Shown here piece after piece: positions 55,456 through 64,000 of a stretch of DNA of 64,000 nucleotides (its first letter is position 1; each line of letters opens with the position of its first letter). The notes under the pieces were generated by a model that had not been told where the DNA came from, did no database searches, and was given only the letters and a program-made list of their open reading frames with translations. The DNA is from Exobasidium rhododendri (taxonomy: Eukaryota > Basidiomycota > Exobasidiomycetes > Exobasidiales > Exobasidiaceae), in contig CP110631.1 in assembly GCA_026210745.1 (NCBI GenBank), positions 4,340,001 through 4,404,000 on the forward strand, given 5' to 3'. The translations under genes were made by a program, and so were the position numbers.

Positions 55456-57114
55456 TTACAGCGTGCCCTGAATGTCCATGTAGATCGGAAGATGGTCGCT
55501 GGCTCCATAGATAGTGTGTCGTATTTCGCATGCTTCTATCAGATGAGCGATGCGCTTTGGAATGATGAAGCTGTCTAGTCGCCATCCTATACCTTTTGAT
55601 CGACAAAAGCCTCGGAATCCGTAGTATGCTGTTTGTCGAGGAAAGGCGAAGTTGTGTGTCAATTCTTCACGGCGCCATTGTCCTCTCGAGACCGTCCACT
55701 GCACTCACTGTAATGACCGACTGCATCTGGGTGACGCTCCCTCCAAATGTCGACGTAAGGTTGAGCTCCCGGATAAGCAGTCCCATCCAGTACGCTTCGA
55801 TGATGATCACATTCGACGCTCGTATATCCGGCCGACTTCTGCCATTTCTTGCTTGCATTGGACAAATCCCTGGCATCCAGCACGACATTCAGATCTCCTG
55901 TCCAGATCGTAGGCTTACGGGCATCGCAGCTGGCCAAGTGCTTCGCCAATCGATTGTTCCATTCTTGCTTCTCAGGAAGTGTCTTGAGATTCTCGCCTGC
56001 ATTTACCACGTACGTCCCAATGACGATATAAGTATCATACTCTGCAGTGATGATGCGCCCCTGAGCACGTTTGTCTGTAGGCTCAGTTTCATGCGACAGA
56101 GAAGATGCTGGGACAGCCATACGATCTCACCTTTGTGTCGACATCCCAGCCTGGAACTCCCACAGTGACTTTACTCGGCTTCGTCTTCGAAAGTAGAGCT
56201 ATTCCGGCATACCCCTTCTTCTTGCCAATGCCCCACGTCTGATGAGGGTAAATTGTGGTCAGAGCAGGCAGAAGAGGTACATCATTCACCTGAGAAGAAG
56301 AACAACAGTCAGCATCATCTGCGAACGGTGCAGGAAAGTTCCTCACTCCTCAAGCAGCTCGACTTACTTTCGTCTCGGTCAGAATGACGACGTCAGCTTG
56401 TTCTGCCTCGATGTAGCGTACAAGTCCTTTCTTCATACTACTGTTCAGACTAATGACGTTCCAGCTCATAATGCGAGTCGTGCCATCCTTCTTGGGTGTG
56501 TTATCAAGAACGACCGGATCATCGATGGTGGTGTTCTTCGGTAACTCAGGTGCTGCCAGCGTGTCCATCTTGCTTCCACCGGGGGGAGGTGCAGAGAGCG
56601 AGACCGGGCCATCCTCACCCTCCGCTTTCTTGGCTTTTTTTGGCCTCCTTTTCTTCGGAGTCGACGAAGGAGAATCGTCGACGATGTCTGCTACTCCCTC
56701 TGCAGCATCTACCTTTGTACTCTCGTCTGCTACTGCGCTTGTGGATGCGATGCTCTTCTTTGCTTTACCCGGCATCCGACCCGCTGCCTTCTTGGGCTCG
56801 TCAATCTCCACAGCTCCCTCCTCCGTGTTGGATTGCTTATTCGCAGCGGCAGCCGTCTTCCTGCGCTTCAGGTCTGCACTTGCGGACTCTGCTATGGGTT
56901 CTAGGGCGACAGTAGCCCTCTTTGCTCTACTGCCTTCTGCGGCTAGCTTTATCCTCCCTTTTACACCCGCTTTCTCTTCATCGACCACTTCAGCGACTGC
57001 CCGCTTTCGAGGCGGCATGGTTTCGAATTGGCGTAGGAGTGAGAAGGAGTATCTGGACACGATCGAATGGCGGGACAGGCAGAGCACCGGTTTCCAGAGA
57101 CTTAGTCTGCGCAT
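55456..57114 (-). CDS. AP endonuclease, APE1/ExoIII family
   Basis: Exons 57114-56368, 56289-56131, 56060-55709 and 55628-55456 encode 476 residues from the first ATG, or 444 from the ATG at 57018. The enzyme cuts DNA 5' to abasic sites in base excision repair. Catalytic motifs: MSWNVISLNS, the metal-binding Glu in VVILTETK, GYAGIALLSK, WTGDLNVVLDARDLSN, GIGWRLDSFI and the final ASDHLPIY (His). The third splice creates HYTYYGFRGFCRSKG. Residues before the core are Lys/Arg/Ala-rich (KKRRPKKAKK), a nuclear localisation signal. The first 32 residues are Arg-rich and without acid until Glu31, like a mitochondrial presequence. Both starts may therefore be used. Confidence 0.9.
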
Positions 57115-57461
57115 GCACGTTGACAGCCTACTCTGGCTCGATATTTCTGGCGGCTGATTAATCTCTGTTTCTTTCTTCCTGGTGATCGCGTTTCGAAGCG
57201 TAAAGTAGGAGAACGCGTATCAGATCGTGCGAGCACCGTAAACTGGTCCGTGCATACACACGTGTGTTAGTTGCGCCCCTTTTCAGGATCTCCTGCTTCA
57301 GTTGAGGATACGTGTATGTGTGTGAAGCTTAAATATGGTGTTAGTAGAAAAAGGATCCCCGACACTCATCATCATCCGAAGACGGCGGCGTGCAATAGCC
57401 AGACTTCCTTGCTTGCAATGAGCGTGGCCTGTAACATTCAGCTTTGATGCAGTGACATGCG
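57115..57461. promoter_or_regulatory. shared AP endonuclease/Fab1-like divergent intergenic region
   Basis: 347 bp between divergent starts. Nothing beyond a short ACACACG-type stretch near 57256-57264 was noticed. Confidence 0.4.
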
Positions 57462-60400
57462 ATGGACCATATCGACTTTGACACAGAGCGGCTGCTCTTC
57501 GCTCCTCCTGAAGTCTCGTCGAGTGAAAAGTCGGCAGAAGCTTCCCTTCCGGCAACGCCAAGAAGGCTGATCAGGAAGCCGCTGCCAGATCTGCCAGCTG
57601 ACCATACTAATCGTACGGGGGGACAAAGCCTGATTCTGGGAAGGACAGGAGCGCCTCAACAGCATGCTATCACTTTGGAATTTTCTCGGCAAAGGGCGAG
57701 AGAAGCAGCCGCAGAGGATCAGAAGCAACTAAATTGGTGGCCGTCTACTTCCAAAGTGAGGAAGGCGGAAAAGTTTGTCGAGGCCGATGAGATACGTAGC
57801 AGCCACAGCATATTGAGCGTTCAGTGTCGGCATCACCTACTCCGCATAGTGGAGTCCAGCTTGAATGCTTATGGAAGGCGGTCTGAGCACCTTGCAAAGG
57901 CTGTCGTTGAAGCCCTTGATGAATGCCTGGAGACTTTGTCAACACCAGAAGCATTGCGTGCTCTACGTAGGAGCTACTCTCTCTTGTGGCAGGTCGAGGC
58001 CTTGATCCGCTCCAACGAGAAGCTAAATGATCCAAAGTCATCAAAGACGGGAGCAAGGTGGCCACGTCTCGGAGTCTGGAGGGGGAGCGTGTCTTCTCAA
58101 TCGGACGGCCTCAACACAGAGGTCAGAAAGAAGAAGCGCGATGTAGCGCTTCAGCTGCTGGGAAATGCATTCTGGATGGCCGGTGTAGGGATTGGTGATG
58201 GTCCAAGCTTTGGTATGGGCATGTACCAAGATCGTACACCTCCAACAGAAACTGCAGAGAAGGTGACACAAAAGCGTGCGCCATTGGCAGCACCTAATCT
58301 CCTCGTGACGTCTAGTGTACCCACAATAGCTTTACACACTGACAGTGGTAATGAAGAGATCTTTCACAAGGAAAAGGATGAGCCTCCAGCGGAGCGGGCT
58401 TCTGTCTTGACAAGTCGGCTCGCGATGCAGCTCAAAAATGCAGAAGCGTCTGCTAGTAAAGCACCTCGCGCTCCTTCTCCTCGAAAGCCTAGTCGGTCAA
58501 ATGATGAAGAAGCACGAATGGCTGTCTGCAAGGTCTGTCTTGACTTTGATTACAGATCGGAGGCAGGTAGCACTGAGCTAGACGGTACCGGGTCGAACGG
58601 GAGAAGGAAAAGAAGCGGAACCGTAACTCTAAAGAGCGAGAGAAGGAACAAGAGCACCTCAGATCACACGATAAAGGAGTCGGAAGAGTCATATACAGAC
58701 CCGAAGGTTTCTTGGAAGGCAAACGAATTCACTGGCCCTCCTCTTCTTCTCAATCCTCTGTCTAGCGATATCGATCTTCAGAGTCGTGAGGGAAATCCGA
58801 CTCAGCTGCAATTGATTGGTGGCACGTTCGTCATAGAGACTGGTAACAACGACGAAGAGGAAGAGAATGACCTGCGCAACGTCCTTGACGCTGGACTCTA
58901 TGCTGCCAGTGCTATGATGCTGGAGACCGCGCTGTTGCGGAACTTTCTAGTGGTATCCACAGCCGTCGTCTCTGATTTCACCTGCGAAGGAAAAGAAGAA
59001 TCAGAAGGTGCAGCAGCACAGGACACTAGTCCGATCGATAACGGTCCTCCCTTGCCGCGCCCCAATCCAGAGATGAAAGAGGGCCCACCTGAAAAGCAAA
59101 CAAGATGGTCGACTGGAATTTGGAGCATGATGCAGTATGGCTCAAGTGATCTCAGTTCGGCGGCAAGGAAGCAGCACCACTCGAGTATTCCATCCAGATC
59201 CAGTAACAGTGACACGAAGCCGACGAAGAAAGCGGAAAGAGCGGCTGTTGGCTACTCTGGAAAGCTGGGCAAGATAATAACTTCCTTTACTGGCAATGTA
59301 AGCAAGCGAGCTTCCAAGACCGATAGCGCGAAACCTGGCTCTGTCGACCTAGCGCAGGGAGATACCGAAGATGCGCAGCAGAGCAATTGTCAGAACGAGA
59401 GCAGCGACAAGAAAGAGAACAAAGAAGCGCACACGTACACACCACCCTTGTCGATCTCTCCTTACTACCCTGAGCACGATGCAACGAAGAAGGACGACCA
59501 AGAGGAGGAAAGCTATCTAGAACGACTTCTCTCGCGCCAATCACTGTCCTTGACGGTCCTAGAAGGCCTCGATGTATCTCTTCCCCTTGTCAATCAGCAA
59601 AGACAAGCAAGCGAAGCATCGACAGATAGCAAGCGTCTGCCTTCTTCACATGCGCGGGAAACTTCCGTCGATGCAGAGAGCAAAGGAACTGCGTCTACCC
59701 TGTCAGTCGCTCGCTCGGTGGCGTCTACGTCTACCGAAAGCATTCGCTCTAGTAGTGGCGCATCGCAGGCAAGACCACCTACGCAACTGTCATCGAAAGC
59801 TTCTCTTGCCTCCACCACCGTTGACCACGATATGAGCTGGACTGAATCGAATCGAAGAGATGTCCACTTTTATCAAAAGACAGGTGATTGTCGAGATGTT
59901 TCTCTGGGCCAAGCGATTGAGGAAATGGCAGCCAAGGCTATCGTGCTTGACAAGGAATCAAAGCCTGTCAAGGAGAAGGAAAAGGAAAAAGGGCAAACGA
60001 AAAAAAAGGACGCCGGAAAAGGTCTGGACGAAGAAGTGCTCCTTGAGAGTAAGTATCGCGTCGCTCAGTACCTTCATGGACAAAGCCGTGTCTCTGTCTT
60101 GGCGTTAGTTGCGCAGGGAACATCAACACCCTCATCGTCGACGCCTTCCACTGCAAAAGGCGAAGATCACGGCGAGATCGATCTGGTCGCAAAATCAGCT
60201 CTGCTCTTGGCAGAGCAGGCGCAGCAGCAGCAGCAAGCGAGTCAGTCTAGCAGGGGTGACGATGCTAGTGTGGATGGCGTTCCGCAGGAGGACAACGGGA
60301 CCGGTCGAGAGGAAATCTGCTTGTGGAGTGCAAATGTGCAGACGGGAGAGGAGACTAGTGTGACTGCCATGTCAGAAGAAACGTACCTGTCTTCCTTTGG

Positions 60401-62991
60401 CTCGTTCGTTGAGGCACTCGTTCATCATCCTATGTTCGACAAGGATCGATATGAGACTGTGAGGCTATTCAAAGTAGGTGGCATTACCCTCAAATTTCAA
60501 ATTCAACGGATTGTAGTCTATGATCTGCTCGTCGAGGGTCCTGTGGTAATCGTCACACCGGGTGAGAAGGTGCAAGAGGCAGAGATGGCAGACGAGAAGT
60601 CGGCACTATTCGAGACGACTCGCTTGGAGATCCAGTCTTTCTATGCACTCCTCAAGGGACAGATTTCCACGCTCGAGCATCTCTTTGTAGCGAGGGAGTT
60701 GGACGAAGCGGGAAAAACAATCGGACCCCCTGTGGCGTCCAGTCGTGTTGCGTCATCAGTGCTGAGTAGTGGAAGCGATGTTGCTCCGAATTACCAAATG
60801 GGAGGCCCCTCTTCCTCCAGCTCTGGCCCTTTTAAGCTCCTGTCCAGGGTGAAGGAGTCGCTGCGAAAGTCGGAATTTGAGCTATATGATGCGCTAAAAT
60901 GTACCAAAGGTGAGTGGGAAGGGAGTGAGTGGCAGGTGAACGTGGTGACTTATCGATTCTACGTCGACCTCTCCTTCCTCAGTCTCTTCACTAAACGACG
61001 TCCGCAAACAGTTTCGCGATCGAGCAAAGTCAGCAAAGAATCGTCTGATCGCATGGGAGAACAAGCACCTGAGCGAGGATGAGCTGAAGCGACTGAAGCC
61101 TGTCAACTTCAGCGAACCAGAGTACTTTGGGAAGGGTAAGCACGCTTTCCCCGGAAGTCGCTACCTTCTCCGAGAGGAGGAACCGCTGAGCATCATTGCC
61201 TACACTCTGTCGTCAAGGGACTTTGAAGAAGAAATGTATCGAAAGGACCAAAAGATTGCTGATGTCTTGAACTGGCGTACCAGCGTGTATGGCCCGTCTC
61301 GCTCTTCACAATTCACCGCCTCGAATGCAAGCACGAAGACGAGTGATTCTTCTACCACAAAGGACAGTGCTGCTGCGAGTGTTGTTGATGCTGCGTCGGC
61401 TGCTACGAGTGTCTTGGATCCAGACCACGATGAAGATTTCCACATACCAGAACCCCTTTGCGTGAACATGAAGAGGAAAAGGAGGGTGAAGGATGCAGGA
61501 ATACTTTCCTTGACGCTGAAAAGAGTCAACTCGAACATCAGCAGCTCGTTGTCTGGTAGACCGGGCGAGAGCGGTAGTGAGAGAGAGGGGGAAGACGTCG
61601 ATCTGCACACTTCCGACTCACAATCCACGGCTCTGGCCGACGATTGTGACTTCGATGAGGACGACGTGATCACACCCACGGCTTCCAGAATGGTGGCACC
61701 TTGCAAGTTCAACACGATCTCGACGACGAATGAAACCTTTCGGGCACAGATTGCCCACGTCGCACCTAGAGGGTCCGGATCAGGTTCGCTTGGCAGCATG
61801 TTTGCAGGCGCCAGTACAGCACCTGCGACGCCATCGGAAGAGAAGGATCTCGCCTCACTTCTCTCCAGCTCCAGCAGCAACAGCGGCACCGAAGGAGGGA
61901 GCAAGACGACGCCCACCCTCGAAACGAACGAGAGATTCCAGCGAAGAGTTGCCTCTCAACCAGTCGAAAGCAGCGACGTGTCGTCGACACCAAAGGTGCC
62001 CGTTTCGCCGCACATCAAGCAGAGCATCGAATGCGGCGACATGAAAATCTCCTGCATCTCCTGGTTCGCCGAAGACTTTCTTAAGTTGCGACAAAAGTGG
62101 AACATCAATGCCGACTTCATTGAGAGCATGAGTCGATGCAAGCACCTGAACATGATGGGAGGCAAGAGCAAGAGTGGCTTCTATTTGACTCTAGACGGGA
62201 AATGGATTGCAAAACAACTCTTGAACGTCTGGAGCGTAGATGAAAAAGAAGCCTTTCTCGAATTCGCACCCGCCTATCTGCGCTATATGATGAACAGTGC
62301 GGTCAACGACTGTCCCACGCTACTTGTCAAGATCGCAGGCGTCTACACGCTCAAAATCAAGAACGTGAAGACGGGAGAGGTGAAGCTGAAGATGAGTGTT
62401 CAGGTGCTGGAGAATGTTTTCGCAGGAGATCAGGGGGAAAGCATTCGATTCGACATCAAAGGCATCAAGGACCGAAGGATCACCGTCAAGAAGAAGGATG
62501 CATCCACCGAAGAAGAGGAAAGGGCACCGGTCTGGTGGGATGGCGAGTGGCTTGACTGCTTTCAAGCTAGGGCGTTTGTGCCTGAACGTGATAAGATAAT
62601 ATTCAGGAAGGCTTTGCACAATGACTTGGCCTTCCTAACCGCCTCTAATGTGATGGACTATTCCCTTCTCATCGGTGCACACGAGCAGGAAGAGAAGGAG
62701 AAGGAGGAGGAGAAAGGGGGGAAAGAGGGGAAAGAGGGGAAAGAGGGGAAAAGGAGAACTCCTGGACATGCAAATCGAACCACTGCCAACTTTCGAGTGA
62801 GGATCGTGGACTTCTTAGGAGCGTGGACGCTGGTCAAGCAGATAGAAAGCAGTGGCAAGAAAGCGATCAAGAGCCAGACGCCGACTATCATTCCCCCGAA
62901 CGACTACGCTCTTCGATTTGGTCAAGCCGTCGAGACGTACTTTATACCTTGTCCTGGCATCTCTTCCCCCATTATAGGAAATGTAGTATAA
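57462..62991 (+). CDS. Fab1-like phosphatidylinositol phosphate kinase lacking a FYVE domain
   Basis: Exons 57462-60909 and 60983-62991 (73-nt intron) encode 1818 residues. The splice creates TKVSSLNDVRKQF, and then NFSEPEYFGKGKHAFPGSRYLL matches the region before the kinase in Fab1/PIKfyve. The kinase has the loop GGKSKSGFYLTLDGKWIAKQL (about residue 1543), FDIKGIKDRR (about 1640, normally DLKGS), NVMDYSLLIGA (about 1708) and the Asp in IVDFLGAW (about 1759). Upstream, CLWSANVQTGEE...AMSEETYLSSFGSFVEAL resembles the CCR region of Fab1 but lacks its Cys/His pattern. I see no FYVE finger in the N-terminal ~1100 residues, which are mostly low-complexity. It probably makes PI(3,5)P2 or a related lipid, but this is inference. 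Confidence 0.85.
62720..62752 (+). repeat. GAAAGAGGG tandem repeat in the kinase domain coding region
   Basis: Nine-base units, about three copies, encode repeated Glu-Gly-Lys in an insert between the MDYSLLIGA and VDFLGAW kinase motifs. Confidence 0.8.
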
Positions 62992-63154
62992 CATGCGCGC
63001 AGGAAACAGTCATGCTAAAGTAGAGCCTTTACAAGAGCAGCTTTCATTGATTCTTATGAGACATCTGACAGAAAAGTAATCGAGAGAGGGAAAATGAGTA
63101 TTGATACATGAAGAGGGGGGGGGGATTCCTTTTGCCTTTGCCATCGGGGAAGAC

Positions 63155-64000
63155 TCAACGCCTCCTGTCCTTGTTGAACTTTACGATGTGGCTGATGCCG
63201 ATCGCACTTCGATTCGTGTCTCGGCCTGATTGCGGTACCCACTTCGAAGTCTGCCATGGCTTCAAGCTTCTGTTCTCATACATCTCATCAACTTGCTCCA
63301 AACTCAGTCCTTTGAGTTCGGGTACGACCAGGAATACAAACACGCCCGCAAAGCACATGACACTTGCAAAGATGAGCATGATGAAGCTGCCGTACTGAGC
63401 AGCGATTTTCGCGCTAAAGAAGGACAGCAGGAAATTCCAAATCCAATTCGTCGCACTGCAGAGACTGATTGATTTTGCTCGCAAGTGTTGTGGGAAGTTT
63501 TCCGAGCAGAAGATCCATGGTGTTGGACCCCACAAAGCCGAATAGAAAGCCAGGTGAATCACAGCAAAGGCGATGAAGGCGTTGGCGGCCATCTTCTGGC
63601 TCGGCGTGGAGACAGTGTGCGTTGGATCTTGATTGATTGCATAGTGTCCAACAAACGCGACGATGTATGCGCACGTCGCTTGGGCGAAAGCTCCAAAGAT
63701 CAAGGATCGTCTCCTTCCTATCTTCTCGATGGAGATTAATGCTGGAACTGTGCATATCAGTGAGACTGCTCCAAGAATGAGCTGGATGGCAAGCGGGTCA
63801 AGATCAGTGCCAGCAGCCTTGAAAAACGTCGGTCCATAATAATAGTAGAAGTTTTGGCCGCACAATTGTTGCAGCAGTTGAAGCATCATGCCTGTCAATG
63901 TTCTGCGCCACATCTGGTTCTTGGATGAGAAGCAAAGAGCATAGGCGGTGAAGTAATTGTAGCCAGCGAAAGCCTTTGATTCTTCTCGAAGACCCTCCAC
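63155..64000 (-). CDS. sugar transporter of the MFS, C-terminal part
   Basis: 281 residues are present; the 5' part lies beyond the right window edge. The segment starts in the central loop and contains helices 7-12. Hexose transporter motifs: GMMLQLLQQLCGQNFYYYYG (helix 7, QQLxGxNxxxYYG), IEKIGRRRSLIFGAF (loop motif with GRR), PTPWIFCSENFPQHLRAKS (PxxxxxE-P-xxxR) and VVPELKGLSLEQVDEMYE (PETKG-type motif, here PELKG). It imports a hexose or related sugar across the plasma membrane by family inference. No intron is needed in the visible part. The C-terminal tail is basic and ends in KFNKDRRR. Tail-to-tail with the Fab1-like gene. Confidence 0.92.
   Translation of the reverse strand: MEGLREESKAFAGYNYFTAYALCFSSKNQMWRRTLTGMMLQLLQQLCGQNFYYYYGPTFFKAAGTDLDPLAIQLILGAVSLICTVPALISIEKIGRRRSLIFGAFAQATCAYIVAFVGHYAINQDPTHTVSTPSQKMAANAFIAFAVIHLAFYSALWGPTPWIFCSENFPQHLRAKSISLCSATNWIWNFLLSFFSAKIAAQYGSFIMLIFASVMCFAGVFVFLVVPELKGLSLEQVDEMYENRSLKPWQTSKWVPQSGRDTNRSAIGISHIVKFNKDRRR

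Noticed and set aside
55596..56168. 190-codon plus-strand ORF
   Set aside because: Antisense to three conserved exons of the AP endonuclease; no domain of its own.
56453..57157. 234-codon plus-strand ORF with hydrophobic stretches
   Set aside because: It is the reverse frame of the Lys/Ala-rich first exon of the AP endonuclease. The hydrophobic look arises from that composition.
61200..61916. 238-codon minus-strand ORF
   Set aside because: Antisense to the Fab1-like gene between conserved blocks, Ser/Leu-rich by reverse coding.

Overview
This 64 kb window looks like gene-dense nuclear DNA of a basidiomycete fungus. The genes are separated by a few hundred bases. Introns are short (about 59-165 nt, mostly 65-90) with GTGAGT-type donors and CAG/TAG acceptors. 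The gene content is fungal: ERG5 sterol desaturase, DASH subunit Dad4, the MAPKKK of the HOG pathway, a CreC-type WD40 protein, and a fused phytoene synthase/lycopene cyclase. I could not fix the lineage below Basidiomycota from sequence alone. No bacterial-style operons, CRISPR arrays, rRNA or tRNA genes, or intact transposons were seen. Exon-intron models below were built by hand from splice sites, frame continuity and family motifs. They are predictions, not transcript-supported.

Layout. 0.4-4.3 kb: RIC1 (-), Golgi Rab exchange factor. 4.6-6.4: COX15 (+), heme A synthase. 7.5-9.0: aldehyde dehydrogenase (+). 9.4-11.2: unrecognised multi-exon protein (+). 12.4-14.1: ERG5 (+). 14.6-16.5: JMJD4-like JmjC oxygenase (+). 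16.8-18.8: MFS transporter (-). 19.5-25.2: SSK2-type MAPKKK (-). 25.6-27.9: COG6 (+). 28.0-43.5: a carotenoid-retinal-opsin region (next paragraph) with four other genes inside it. 43.5-45.6: an AT-rich stretch without genes. 45.6-48.2: CreC-like WD40 protein (+). 48.2-49.8: DnaJ protein (-). 50.1-52.9: ELG1/ATAD5-like RFC subunit (+). 53.0-54.0: aldo/keto reductase (-). 54.3-55.4: inorganic pyrophosphatase (+). 55.5-57.1: APE1/ExoIII-type AP endonuclease (-). 57.5-63.0: a Fab1-like lipid kinase without a FYVE domain (+). 63.2-64.0: C-terminal part of a sugar transporter (-), running off the window.

The main biological story is 28.0-43.5 kb. A divergent pair, crtYB (bifunctional lycopene cyclase/phytoene synthase) and crtI (phytoene desaturase), can make beta-carotene from GGPP. 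A second divergent pair, about 7 kb further on, is a carotenoid cleavage oxygenase and a seven-helix opsin. These can turn carotene into retinal and use it as chromophore. Together the four genes form a complete route from GGPP to a retinal-binding, probably proton-pumping, rhodopsin. GET4, a short-chain dehydrogenase, DAD4 and a rhomboid protease lie between the two pairs. This resembles the known Fusarium car cluster (carRA/carB/carX/carO) in gene set but differs in arrangement.

Most neighbours are arranged head-to-head or tail-to-tail, with short shared intergenic regions of 77-880 bp. Co-orientation is the exception, so most promoters here are probably bidirectional.
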